NCBI GenBank assembly: GCA_047608075.1
Contig: JBLKRX010000002.1
Span: forward strand, 186,001 to 250,000
From: Ferdinandcohnia humi_A
GTDB lineage: Bacteria > Bacillota > Bacilli > Bacillales > Bacillaceae_L
Length of the DNA: 64,000 nt
Reading direction: 5' to 3'
Position 1 is the first letter of the stretch. Each line of letters starts with the position of its first letter. This document shows positions 7,992-16,977 of this stretch, piece after piece. The notes beneath the pieces were generated by a model. It had not been told where the DNA came from. It made no database searches and saw only the letters and a list, made by a program, of their open reading frames with translations. The position numbers and the translations under genes were made by a program.

Positions 7992-9269
7992 TTAGTTCCC
8001 CTTTCGCATCATGTTGTTTGCAAATACTGGCTTGTCCACCTTAAATGACACAATTTGAAGGGGATGTCTTGCAGTAGTTATTTCTTTTCCATCCTCATCC
8101 CAAATTGTTCCTATTGATTGTGTAAAGTTTTCAATTTCAGGACCAAAGAATTCAACCTGGTCACCTTGTTTAAAGAAATTGCGTTGCTGTAGGGTTACAA
8201 TACCGGTTTTATTATCATAGTCTAACACTAGGCCAGCAAAATCATAAGTTGTTTTTTTACTATGGGTGCCAAACATTTGCTCACTTACACCTGGCACACC
8301 TTCGAAGAAAGCAGGAGCTGTCTCTCGATTTGCACATTTATCGAGCTCTTCCAGCCATTCTTTGTTGATAACAAAATTGTCAGGGTCTGCACAATATGCA
8401 TCAATTACCTTTCTATACACACTTACAACTGTTGCAATATAATGAATAGACTTCATTCTTCCTTCAATTTTAAGGCTATCGATTCCAATTTCAATCATTC
8501 TCGGAATGGATTCAATTAATTTGAGGTCCTTTGGACTCATCGCAAATGGTGAGTCGCCTTCATCAAAAAGTGCCACTTCATTTTTACCATTTTCAAGTTT
8601 GAACAAATCATAATCCCATCTACATGATTGACAGCAACCCCCACGGTTAGAGTCACGAGCAGTCATATGATTACTCAGTGTGCATCGCCCAGAGTATGCA
8701 ATGCACATTGCACCATGAATAAAGGTTTCAATCTCAATATCGACTTTTTCTTTCATCTCTTGGATTTCTTCTGCACTTGTCTCACGTGCTAGTACAACTC
8801 TTTCTAAGCCTTCTTCCTTCCAGAATTGAACTGCCTTCCAGTTTGATAGAGATTGCTGGGTACTAAGGTGGACCTCAAGCTTCGGTGCAACTCGACGACA
8901 AGTTTCGATAATTAATGGGTCAGCAACGATAATTCCTGAAACCCCTGCTTTTTCTAAGCCCATTAAGTACTCATCAAGTCCATCCATGTTTTCATTATGA
9001 GCAAAAATATTTGTAGTTACATATACTCTTGCCCCATATTTTTTTGCAAACTCTACACCTTCAGCCATTTCTTCAAGTGAAAAATTATCTGCATTTGAAC
9101 GGAGCCCGTATTCTTGTCCACCAATAAATACTGCATCTGCACCGTAGTGAACAGCAATTTTTAATTTTTCTAAGTTACCAGCTGGTGCAAGTAATTCTGG
9201 CTTTTTCACAATAACTCGCTTGCCATCGACAATTTTGGAAATCGGCACTCTTACTACTGCTGTAGACAT
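7992..9269 (-). CDS. trhP2: Peptidase U32-family tRNA U34 hydroxylation protein TrhP2 (YrrO)
   Basis: U32-family protein of 425 residues. YrrO with YrrN is required for prephenate-dependent 5-hydroxyuridine formation at tRNA position 34 in B. subtilis. The TIM-barrel-like part covers about 24-300 and contains the family motif GAMCIAYSGRC. A cysteine cluster (C189, C196, C212, C213, C216) may bind a metal or cluster. A C-terminal beta-rich domain follows. It lies between trhP1 and udk. The TrmR methyltransferase gene two positions upstream would convert ho5U to mo5U. Confidence 0.9.
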   Translation of the reverse strand: MSTAVVRVPISKIVDGKRVIVKKPELLAPAGNLEKLKIAVHYGADAVFIGGQEYGLRSNADNFSLEEMAEGVEFAKKYGARVYVTTNIFAHNENMDGLDEYLMGLEKAGVSGIIVADPLIIETCRRVAPKLEVHLSTQQSLSNWKAVQFWKEEGLERVVLARETSAEEIQEMKEKVDIEIETFIHGAMCIAYSGRCTLSNHMTARDSNRGGCCQSCRWDYDLFKLENGKNEVALFDEGDSPFAMSPKDLKLIESIPRMIEIGIDSLKIEGRMKSIHYIATVVSVYRKVIDAYCADPDNFVINKEWLEELDKCANRETAPAFFEGVPGVSEQMFGTHSKKTTYDFAGLVLDYDNKTGIVTLQQRNFFKQGDQVEFFGPEIENFTQSIGTIWDEDGKEITTARHPLQIVSFKVDKPVFANNMMRKGN

Positions 9270-9300
9270 ACTTGTTCCTCCTCCTTACTATTCAAACCCC

Positions 9301-10230
9301 TTAATAAACCGTTTCCTTAAAGAAAAAACCTGTATCTAATGGACGATTTACTGGTTGCAGCTCTTCTAGCTGTGAAAGTAAATCATCTTTAATGTCTTCG
9401 TATTCCTCTCGATTATCTACACATAGATCGATTGCTTTTCGATAAATCTTCGTTACCTCAATGATATACTCAGGAGATTTTAGGATTCCATCAATTTTAA
9501 AACTATCAATTCCAGCATCAATCATTTCTTCTAATTCGTCTACGATACAAATATCGTTTGGGCTCATTATATGTGTGCCATTCTCGTCTTCAAAAATTGG
9601 ATATTTATTATTACGTTCCTTATCAAATAAGAACATATCTTTCTCTTTTTTACGATTTTCAATTTCCATAACCTTGCCCTGGTATTCAAAGTAGTTTCCG
9701 ATTAAAGAACGCTTAGATTGGAACATTGTGGTCATCCCGTGTACTTGAACCTCAATCTCCACCTCAGCATTTTCTTTAATTTCAACAATTGCATCCATGT
9801 TTAGCTCACGTGCTAAGACTGCACGCTTAGCACCTTTTCTTCCCCAATAATTTGCCGTATACCAGTTAGTAGCAGTAGTTTCTGTATTCCAATGAAGCTT
9901 CATTGAAGGAGCCACCTCTCGTACGGTAAGTAAGACAGCAGGGTCTCCGAAAATAATTGCATCAACATTGGTATCTCTTAAGAACGCAACATATTCCGCT
10001 AACTCCTCTACCTTTTCATTATGGAACAAAGCATTCATTGCAACATAGATTTTTGTTCCGAGCTTGTGGGCGATGTCCACTGCTTTTACCACATCTTCAC
10101 GCTTAAATTCTCCTGCAAGACGTAGACCATATCTTTGCTCGCCAATTACAAATGCAGTAGCACCTGCTTCTACTAATGGTTCTATGTCTTCAACACGTGT
10201 GGGAGTAACAAGAAGTTCTGGTTTTTTCAT
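9301..10230 (-). CDS. trhP1: Peptidase U32-family tRNA U34 hydroxylation protein TrhP1 (YrrN)
   Basis: Shorter U32 paralogue of about 309 residues and partner of TrhP2. It keeps the barrel (about 1-285) but lacks the C-terminal extension. At the family motif it reads VHGMTTMFQSKRS and has none of the clustered cysteines of TrhP2, so it is probably a non-catalytic or structural partner (inference). I start at the ATG at 10230, seven bases from GAGGTG, rather than the GTG at 10239. It begins one base beyond the trmR stop. Confidence 0.88.
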   Translation of the reverse strand: MKKPELLVTPTRVEDIEPLVEAGATAFVIGEQRYGLRLAGEFKREDVVKAVDIAHKLGTKIYVAMNALFHNEKVEELAEYVAFLRDTNVDAIIFGDPAVLLTVREVAPSMKLHWNTETTATNWYTANYWGRKGAKRAVLARELNMDAIVEIKENAEVEIEVQVHGMTTMFQSKRSLIGNYFEYQGKVMEIENRKKEKDMFLFDKERNNKYPIFEDENGTHIMSPNDICIVDELEEMIDAGIDSFKIDGILKSPEYIIEVTKIYRKAIDLCVDNREEYEDIKDDLLSQLEELQPVNRPLDTGFFFKETVY

Positions 10231-10231
10231 T

Positions 10232-10876
10232 CTACACACCTCTTTTTTTACTTACTGCAATCCCGTCTCCAACCGGTAAAATAGTTGTTTGATAATCAGG
10301 ATGTGCAAGCAACCATTCATTATACGATTTTATCTTTGTAACTAAACTGCGAATCCGTTTATTTTCAATCTCTCCTTCAGCTACAAGACCTTTGAATAAT
10401 ACATTATCCGTTATGATTAAGCCTTCCTTAGAAAGAAACTTCTCATAGATATTAAAAAAGTGTCGATATTGACCTTTTGCTGCATCAATAAATATACAGT
10501 CATATGGTCCTTTTTCTTTGATTTCAGATTCTACTTCAAGAGCATCCCCAAAAATCACATGTATTTGTGAGCTTGTATCAGTTTCGCTGATATATTGAAT
10601 CGCTTTTTCATATCTATCATGATCTCTTTCTATCGTTACGATTGATGTCTCTGGTAAAGCTTTAGCCATACGTATTGCGGAATAACCGATTGCTGTCCCT
10701 ATTTCAAGAATGTTCTTAGGTTCCGATACTCGTAAAAATTGAAGCATTGTTTCGATTCCTACTAACTCCATTATAGGAACATTATTTTCTTTCGCATATT
10801 TTTCCATTTCTACTATTTTTTCATCTCTACTTGGGTACAGAGCCTCAAGATAGTCTATTAGCTTGTTTGATAACAA
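10232..10876 (-). CDS. trmR: tRNA 5-hydroxyuridine methyltransferase TrmR (YrrM)
   Basis: Class I SAM methyltransferase of the catechol O-methyltransferase family. TrmR methylates 5-hydroxyuridine at tRNA position 34 to 5-methoxyuridine, which widens wobble decoding. Motif I is EIGTAIGYSA. FIDAAKGQY and TDNVLFKG are the metal-binding DA and DN motifs of this family. I take the TTG at 10876, eight bases downstream of TGGAGG; the in-frame ATG at 10891 lies on the ribosome-binding site itself. It heads the trmR-trhP1-trhP2-udk run. Confidence 0.88.
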   Translation of the reverse strand: MLSNKLIDYLEALYPSRDEKIVEMEKYAKENNVPIMELVGIETMLQFLRVSEPKNILEIGTAIGYSAIRMAKALPETSIVTIERDHDRYEKAIQYISETDTSSQIHVIFGDALEVESEIKEKGPYDCIFIDAAKGQYRHFFNIYEKFLSKEGLIITDNVLFKGLVAEGEIENKRIRSLVTKIKSYNEWLLAHPDYQTTILPVGDGIAVSKKRGV

Positions 10877-11029
10877 GAAAAAAACCTCCATTCAAATATG
10901 GTGGTATCGTAAGATAAGGAAAACCTTATGATTCACTTATGCATGCCTGCCTGCCAAAGATAGGTAGAATGCCTAAAAGCTTTAAACAAAGCATCTTCTG
11001 TTTCAACTCGATATATTTTACCATAAAGC

Positions 11030-11065
11030 AAAAGGGAACGCTAATAGTAAATTACGTCCCCTTTT
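11030..11065 (-). terminator. Terminator after mltG
   Basis: On the minus strand AAAAGGGGACG pairs with CGTTCCCTTTT (one G-U pair) just beyond the mltG stop. The arm itself provides the T run. Confidence 0.7.
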
Positions 11066-11075
11066 ATTCCTTACA

Positions 11076-12209
11076 TTATTGGTTTGTGATGTGCTGTGCT
11101 TTCTTCGCATTATGCTCTTCTAATGTATTTGAATAGAGCACCTCTCCAGTAGGAGTTGCTAAGAAATAGAGATAATCTGTTTGTGCTGGGTTTAACGCAG
11201 CAGTTAATGACATCTCACCTGCATTAGCAATAGGACCAGGTGTTAAACCTTGTATTTTATACGTGTTATATGGTGAATCCACCTCTAAATCCTCATATAA
11301 AACTCGTTCTTGGTGTTTTCCAAGAGCGTATAAAACAGTTGGGTCGGTTTGTAATGGCATTCCAATTTCTATACGATTATAGAAAACACTTGAGATTTGT
11401 TCACGATCCGTTAACGCCGTTGCTTCTTCTTCAATTAAAGAGGCCATAGTTAATAGTTTGTGAGGTGAATTAACTATTTCATTCCCCTCCATTAACCCGA
11501 TATAATTTCCAAGCACCTTTTCCGTTTGTCCAAGCATTGTTTCGATAATCGATTCAATGGACGGTTTTTCCTCATAGAATGGGTAGGTTGCTGGGAACAG
11601 ATACCCTTCAAGTGGGTGTTTAATATCTTCATGTAATATTTCTTCTGTTAAAATGCTTGGAAATAGAGCCATCAATTCTTCAATATAAGCACGGTCATCA
11701 AGCTTTTTCATAATTTCTTCATCTGTATAACCTGTTTTTTCTGCAATGATTGTAGCAATCTGATCTAATTGCTTCCCTTCAGGTATCGTTATTTTAAACA
11801 CTTCTTCGTCCATTACAACTCCTGATTTAAGGCTTGTAATGATTTCATCAAATGTCATTGCCGGAGTAAAAATATACTCTCCCGCCTGAAAGCCTGATTC
11901 ATTTTTAAATTTTGTATAATAACGAAATACCTTCGCATTCTTCACTATACCATTCTCTTCTAAAATTCTTGCAATCCCTGTCGGTGAGGTTCCAATTGGT
12001 ATGGTGACATTTATTTGCTCCTTACTTGTAGGATCAACTGGTTCAAGAGCAGATTTTACATATAGGTATCCTCCACCAACTACTCCAGATATAATTAATA
12101 AGATTATGATAAAAGCAATTAACACGATTCTACGTATCATTCTTGCTTCACTTTGACGTTCTAATAGTTTTTCTTTATACAGTTTTTTGTTAGATTCCTT
12201 ATCTGACAT
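11076..12209 (-). CDS. mltG: Endolytic transglycosylase MltG (YceG-like)
   Basis: Membrane-bound lytic transglycosylase that cuts nascent glycan strands and sets their length. It has one membrane helix near the N-terminus (about 25-49, IRRIVLIAFIIILLIISG), a LysM-like subdomain (about 60-130) and the YceG catalytic domain. The catalytic glutamate lies in ASLIEEEA, and the conserved DPTVLYALG and TPGPIANPG-type (here TPGPIANAG) motifs are present. I start at the ATG at 12209, 11 bases after GGGAGG; the extension to 12269 has no ribosome-binding site. Length 377 is close to the B. subtilis protein. Confidence 0.92.
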   Translation of the reverse strand: MSDKESNKKLYKEKLLERQSEARMIRRIVLIAFIIILLIISGVVGGGYLYVKSALEPVDPTSKEQINVTIPIGTSPTGIARILEENGIVKNAKVFRYYTKFKNESGFQAGEYIFTPAMTFDEIITSLKSGVVMDEEVFKITIPEGKQLDQIATIIAEKTGYTDEEIMKKLDDRAYIEELMALFPSILTEEILHEDIKHPLEGYLFPATYPFYEEKPSIESIIETMLGQTEKVLGNYIGLMEGNEIVNSPHKLLTMASLIEEEATALTDREQISSVFYNRIEIGMPLQTDPTVLYALGKHQERVLYEDLEVDSPYNTYKIQGLTPGPIANAGEMSLTAALNPAQTDYLYFLATPTGEVLYSNTLEEHNAKKAQHITNQ

Positions 12210-13036
12210 GTTTTGTATAACCTCCCTCACTCGAATTATTATACTACATTTTTTTATCAATTTCGTCAATTCTAGGAGGAAATGACTATGTTTTTTGGTT
12301 GTTGTTTGAAAAGATTATACAGATTACGGGAATCTCTTTAGAAAAAAAGTAAGGTTTGTGGGAATCTTTGAGGTAAGGATAATACTCATTATGAGCAGTG
12401 GTCCCATTAGAGGGATGTAGTCATAAGGAATATCCATTTATTTTTCTTGGTCCTTATGAAGGTGCCGCTTTTGGGATATATAGTACTATTCAAACTACTT
12501 TTTCGAGTTTTTTTGCTAAAACGGGGTATTAGGTGGTTAGCTCAGTTATTTTTTTTGGATATTTACTATTTTCGGGCATTGACAGACTCGCTCAGTTACC
12601 TTTTTATTGGATATTTACTATTTTCAGGCATTGACAGACTCGCTCAGTTACCTTTTTATTGGATATTTACTATTTTCGGGCATTGACAGACTCGCTCAGT
12701 TACCTTTTTATTGGATATTTACTATTTTCGGGAATTGACAGACTCGCTCAGTTACCTTTTTATTGGATATTTACTATTTTCGAGCATTGACAGACTCGCT
12801 CAGTTACCTTTTTTAAGAACTTTTGCTGATCTTGGGCATTAACAGAATTTCTCTATTACCTATAAATAAGATGGATGGTACTTACGGTCATTGACAGACC
12901 TGATTGATGACTCTTCGCTAGTTCCTTTGCCAATTTTGGGAATTAAGACACCCTATTGCCCTTCCTTCGCAACTAGTACCATTATACAATGAGTGCTCTA
13001 TTGGTTTCGCTGAGACTTTATTTACACATCAAACAA
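12210..13036. other. Long gene-free region with minisatellite
   Basis: About 830 bases between mltG and yrzB without a credible gene. It contains a 9-bp inverted repeat TCATAAGGA (12421-12429) / TCCTTATGA (12451-12459), the five-unit 52-bp tandem array at 12557-12816, and decayed copies of the unit to about 12970. ORFs crossing the array change frame at each repeat because 52 is not a multiple of three. Confidence 0.7.
12557..12816. repeat. 52-bp tandem repeat, five units
   Basis: Five head-to-tail copies starting at 12557, 12609, 12661, 12713 and 12765. Each runs from GGATATTTACTATTTTC through GCATTGACAGACTCGCTC to GTTACCTTTTTATT. Units differ only at single positions (CGGGCATT, CAGGCATT, CGGGAATT, CGAGCATT). 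Decayed units continue downstream (CTTGGGCATTAACAGA near 12832, GGTCATTGACAGACC near 12885). There are no spacers, so this is not a CRISPR array. Confidence 0.95.
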
Positions 13037-13038
13037 AA

Positions 13039-13058
13039 AAACAGCCCAACGGCTGTTT
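13039..13058 (-). terminator. Terminator after yrzB
   Basis: AAACAGCC / GGCTGTTT, four-base loop and a T run on the minus strand, starting immediately after the yrzB stop codon. Confidence 0.85.
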
Positions 13059-13346
13059 TTATTCTTCTTCCTGTTCGTCAAGGAAAGTATTTAACATTTC
13101 TTCGATAAGGTCCCATTCTTCCTCTGTTTCAATTGGTTGAAGTTCTCCATCCTGTCCATCCTCAGAAGGATTGAAGCTTGATGCATGAATTTCGATATCT
13201 TCATCATCATCTTCTTCAGCCCCAATCGGGTAATATAATACATATGATTTTCCGAACTCTTCTGATTCAAATGTGAATAATACTTCACAAAGTTGTTCGT
13301 TTCCTTGCTCATCAATTACTGTTATTTGCTTTTCACCATGTTCCAT
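13059..13346 (-). CDS. yrzB: DUF1292 family protein YrzB
   Basis: Acidic 95-residue protein of the DUF1292 family, conserved in Firmicutes downstream of ruvX. The pattern ITVIDEQGNE..CEVLFTFES...YVLYYPIG is typical of the family. The second half is strongly acidic and ends FLDEQEEE. Function is unknown. It is 15 bases downstream of ruvX and ends the ireB-ruvX-yrzB transcript at a clear terminator. Confidence 0.88.
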   Translation of the reverse strand: MEHGEKQITVIDEQGNEQLCEVLFTFESEEFGKSYVLYYPIGAEEDDDEDIEIHASSFNPSEDGQDGELQPIETEEEWDLIEEMLNTFLDEQEEE

Positions 13347-13361
13347 TAATTATACACCTCT

Positions 13362-13778
13362 TTAGTTTTTACTATCTAAGTACCCTTGGAGAATCATAAC
13401 TGCAGCCATTTTATCGATGACTTGCTTACGTTTTTTTCGACTTACATCAGCAGACAAAAGAACCCGTTCAGCTGCCACTGTCGATAAACGCTCGTCCCAT
13501 AAAACAACAGGCAATCCGAATCTCTTCGTAACCAGTTGAGCGAAGTGTTGACTAGCTTCACCTCTAGGTCCTATTGTACCATTCATATTCTTTGGTAAAC
13601 CAATTACAACTGATTCAACCTCGAATTGCTTAATAATTTCACCTAGGCGTTCTAGGCCGAATTGCTGTCGTTCTTCATTAATTTTTATTGTCTCGATACC
13701 TTGTGCTGTCCAGCCCATTTCATCACTGACAGCCACACCGATTGTTTTAGAACCGACGTCTAATCCAAGAACCCTCAT
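13362..13778 (-). CDS. ruvX: Holliday junction resolvase-like / pre-16S rRNA nuclease RuvX (YqgF family)
   Basis: RNase H-fold protein of 138 residues. The family is linked to maturation of the 5' end of 16S rRNA in E. coli and to Holliday junction resolution by fold. Catalytic acidic residues lie in MRVLGLDVGSKTIGVA (D7) and in the C-terminal KMAAVMILQGYLD block; VIGLPKNMNGT and WDERLST are family motifs. It is five bases from ireB. Confidence 0.93.
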   Translation of the reverse strand: MRVLGLDVGSKTIGVAVSDEMGWTAQGIETIKINEERQQFGLERLGEIIKQFEVESVVIGLPKNMNGTIGPRGEASQHFAQLVTKRFGLPVVLWDERLSTVAAERVLLSADVSRKKRKQVIDKMAAVMILQGYLDSKN

Positions 13779-13783
13779 TTAGT

Positions 13784-14050
13784 TTACCCCTCACGATGGA
13801 TCTTTAAATACGATTTCACTAACTCCTCAATTATCTCATCTCGTTCAAGCTTACGAATAATGTTTCTTGCATCTCGATGACGAGGAATATAAGCTGGGTC
13901 ACCAGATAATAAATATCCTACAATCTGATTGATTGGGTTATATCCTTTTTCTTGAAGAGCATCATAGACAGTGAATAATACTTCATTTACATTCGTTTCG
14001 ATAGGTTCCTCAGGAAAATTGAATTTCATTGTTTTATCAAATGAGCTCAA
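13784..14050 (-). CDS. yrzL: IreB family regulatory phosphoprotein (YrzL)
   Basis: Small protein of about 88 residues, UPF0297/IreB family. In Enterococcus IreB is a substrate of the PASTA kinase IreK and lowers cephalosporin resistance; its role in Bacillus is less clear. The highly conserved block around FDKTMKFNF..E..TNVNEVL and YIPRHRDARN is intact. I use the TTG at 14050, seven bases after GAGGTG, which gives the family N-terminus MSSFDKTM. The ATG at 14113 adds 21 residues not typical of the family. Confidence 0.9.
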   Translation of the reverse strand: MSSFDKTMKFNFPEEPIETNVNEVLFTVYDALQEKGYNPINQIVGYLLSGDPAYIPRHRDARNIIRKLERDEIIEELVKSYLKIHREG

Positions 14051-14265
14051 GTTCTTGCACCTCACTCTCAGATTCTGTTGCATGAATCTGTACATGTAAA
14101 TCTTACCATTCATTGTACACTAATCACAACTAATTATAAAGAAAACTTCCATCAAGTATGAGAATGAATTCTCTTGGATGTCTATGTCATGGATTTACTC
14201 GTATTTAATCAAAAAATTTTTTCATTTTTCACTTTTAGAACAATAGGTCAGGATAACCAAAATTT

Positions 14266-14299
14266 CCATCAGCTGGAGATTCGTATCCCCAACTGATGG
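14266..14299 (-). terminator. Terminator after alaS
   Basis: CCATCAGTTGG pairs with CCAGCTGATGG on the minus strand (one G-U pair), just past the alaS stop. The following bases AAATTTTGG make a weak T tract. Confidence 0.6.
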
Positions 14300-14306
14300 C
14301 TAGTTA

Positions 14307-16940
14307 TTAAATAGACTTAACCCATTCTTCTACGTATTGAAGCGCAGATTCTAACTGTTCTGGGTTTTTACCTCCCGCTTGTGCCATGTCAGGACGACCA
14401 CCGCCGCCACCGCCACAACGAGTTGCAACCTCTTTAATTAGTTTTCCTGCATGGTAGCCTTTTTCAATTAAGTCCTTAGTAACCCCAGCAGTAATATTTA
14501 CTTTATCTTCATTTACTGAACCAAGCACAATTACAGCAGAACCTAGTTTTTGTTTTAAATCATCAACCATTGTTCGAAGATTGTTCATATCCTGAGCATT
14601 AACCTTACTATATAGGACAGTTATTCCATTGATCTCTTTTGCCTTGTCCACTAAGTTGCCAGCCTCAATGTTTCCTAACTTTGCAGATAATGATTCATTT
14701 TCACGGCTGAGTACACGAATTTCATTTTGTAAAGCTTCAATACGGCTTGGAACTTCAGCAGGCTTCGTTTTTAACATTGCTGCTGCCTCTTGTAATAATT
14801 TAACTTGATCGTTAATTACATGATATGCTCCCTCACCAGTTACTGCTTCAATTCTTCGCGTACCTGCACCAATACCTGACTCAGAAACAATTTTAAAAAG
14901 ACCGATAGTAGATGTATTTGGTACGTGACATCCACCACAAAGTTCTAAGCTGTATTTACTTACCTGTACAACTCGAACGATATCGCCATACTTTTCACCG
15001 AATAGAGCCATTGCTCCCATTTCTTTTGCTTCATTTAGCGATTTATAGTCAATTTCAACAGGGAGGCTATTCCAAATTTTTTCATTAACGATTGCTTCAA
15101 TTTGGTCTAGCTCCTCTTGTTTGATTTGGCCAAAGTGAGAGAAGTCAAAGCGTAAACGATTTGCAGTCACGAGAGATCCTGCCTGATTTACATGTTCTCC
15201 TAATACATCCTTTAATGCTTGGTGTAGAAGGTGGGTAGCAGTATGATTTTTGATTATTCCGCTACGATTCTCCTGATTAATAGCAACGTTAAACGTATCA
15301 CCTTTTGTAAAGCTTCCTTTTTCTACAACTACACGGTGTAGATTTTGTCCATTTGGTGCTTTTTGAACATCCTTAACAAGAATTCTTGCTGATCCATTTT
15401 CGATCACACCTTCATCTGCTACTTGTCCACCACTTTCTGCATAGAATGGTGTTTGATCTAGGATAAGTTGAACTTCTTCTCCTTCACTTGCTTGCTCTAC
15501 TATCTCTCCGTTCTTGACGATTACTAGAACTGTTGAAGTAGATTGAAGCGTATCATAACCGATAAACTTACTTTCAACCTTGATATCTCCTAATACACCA
15601 CTTTGGACCTGCATGGAATCAACATCCTGACGAGCAGCTCTTGCTCTTTCACGTTGATTTTCCATTTCAAGTTCAAAGCCTTCATGATCGACTTTCATAC
15701 CTTCTTCTTCTGCATACTCTTCAGTCAGCTCAACTGGGAAACCGTATGTGTCATATAATCTGAAAACATCCGTTCCAGAGATTGTGTCATTTCCCTTTGC
15801 TTTTTCCTTTTGAATAACAGTTGAGAGAATTGCAAGTCCATCATGTAAAGTCTCATGGAATCGTTCCTCTTCAGTCTTAATAACCTTTTGAATAAAATCT
15901 GATTTGTTCTTTACTTCCGGATAGAAATCTACCATGATTTCACCAACAACTGGTACTAACTCATACATAAAAGGGCGATTAATTGAGATTTGCTTAGCAT
16001 AACGAACAGCTCTTCGTAACAATCTTCTTAATACGTAGCCTCTGCCCTCGTTTGATGGTAAAGCACCATCTCCTACAGCAAAAGTAACAGTTCTAATATG
16101 GTCAGCAATTACCTTAAAAGCAACATCCTTTTCTTTACTTTCACCGTATTTTTCACCCGAGATTGCCTTTGTTGCTTCAATAATCGGCATAAATAAATCT
16201 GTATCAAAGTTCGTCGGAACGTTCTGAATGACAGAACACATTCTTTCAAGGCCCATACCAGTATCGATATTTTTCTTTGGTAGTGGTGTATACGTACCAT
16301 CTGGATTATGATTAAATTGTGAGAAAACCAAATTCCAAATTTCTAAGTAACGCTCATTCTCTCCACCTGGATACAATTCTGGATCATTTGGGTCGTTGCC
16401 GAATTCCTCTCCTCTATCAAAGAAGATTTCAGTGTTCGGGCCACTTGGACCTTCCCCGATATCCCAGAAATTCCCTTCTAATCTAACAATTCGTTCCTCA
16501 GGAATCCCTACTGTTTTATTCCAAATTTCAAATGCCTCGTCATCTTCTGGGTGGATTGTAACTGAAAGTTTCTCTGGATCAAATCCAATCCAATCCTTGC
16601 TTGTTAAGAATTCCCATGCCCATAAAATAGACTCTTCTTTAAAATAGTCTCCAATTGAGAAGTTACCAAGCATTTCGAAAAACGTATGGTGACGCGCTGT
16701 TTTACCAACGTTTTCGATATCATTTGTACGTATTGATTTTTGAGCATTACAGATTCTTGGATTTTCAGGAACCACACGTCCATCAAAGTATTTCTTTAAA
16801 GTTGCAACTCCACTGTTAATCCAAAGTAAAGACGGATCCTCATGTGGAACTAAAGATGCACTTGGTTCTACCGAATGGCCTTTTTCCTTAAAAAAATCTA
16901 AGAACATTTGTCTGACTTGAGCTGAAGTTAATGTTTTCAT
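14307..16940 (-). CDS. alaS: Alanine--tRNA ligase
   Basis: Class II synthetase of 877 residues, full length. It has the N-terminal catalytic domain (about 1-250), the tRNA-recognition domain, the editing domain with zinc-type motifs HTATHLLHQAL and CGGCH (about 560-670), a coiled coil near 720-760 and the C-Ala domain with the glycine-rich CGGGGGGRPDMAQAGG stretch. It attaches alanine to tRNA-Ala and clears mischarged Ser or Gly. Expression is controlled by the T-box leader just upstream. Confidence 0.97.
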   Translation of the reverse strand: MKTLTSAQVRQMFLDFFKEKGHSVEPSASLVPHEDPSLLWINSGVATLKKYFDGRVVPENPRICNAQKSIRTNDIENVGKTARHHTFFEMLGNFSIGDYFKEESILWAWEFLTSKDWIGFDPEKLSVTIHPEDDEAFEIWNKTVGIPEERIVRLEGNFWDIGEGPSGPNTEIFFDRGEEFGNDPNDPELYPGGENERYLEIWNLVFSQFNHNPDGTYTPLPKKNIDTGMGLERMCSVIQNVPTNFDTDLFMPIIEATKAISGEKYGESKEKDVAFKVIADHIRTVTFAVGDGALPSNEGRGYVLRRLLRRAVRYAKQISINRPFMYELVPVVGEIMVDFYPEVKNKSDFIQKVIKTEEERFHETLHDGLAILSTVIQKEKAKGNDTISGTDVFRLYDTYGFPVELTEEYAEEEGMKVDHEGFELEMENQRERARAARQDVDSMQVQSGVLGDIKVESKFIGYDTLQSTSTVLVIVKNGEIVEQASEGEEVQLILDQTPFYAESGGQVADEGVIENGSARILVKDVQKAPNGQNLHRVVVEKGSFTKGDTFNVAINQENRSGIIKNHTATHLLHQALKDVLGEHVNQAGSLVTANRLRFDFSHFGQIKQEELDQIEAIVNEKIWNSLPVEIDYKSLNEAKEMGAMALFGEKYGDIVRVVQVSKYSLELCGGCHVPNTSTIGLFKIVSESGIGAGTRRIEAVTGEGAYHVINDQVKLLQEAAAMLKTKPAEVPSRIEALQNEIRVLSRENESLSAKLGNIEAGNLVDKAKEINGITVLYSKVNAQDMNNLRTMVDDLKQKLGSAVIVLGSVNEDKVNITAGVTKDLIEKGYHAGKLIKEVATRCGGGGGGRPDMAQAGGKNPEQLESALQYVEEWVKSI

Positions 16941-16977
16941 TATAGATACCTCCTAATCATTTTACGCATAAAAAAAT

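Noticed and set aside
12583..12613. Promoters in each minisatellite unit (TTGACA and TTTTAT, 17 bases apart)
   Set aside because: The -10 matches only four of six positions and no gene follows; kept only as a remark in the repeat finding.
12447..12686. Open frame of 79 codons across the minisatellite
   Set aside because: The repeat period of 52 is not a multiple of three, so the peptide changes from unit to unit. No ribosome-binding site or family similarity.
12557..12816. Possible CRISPR array
   Set aside because: Units are directly joined with no variable spacers, and no cas genes are nearby.
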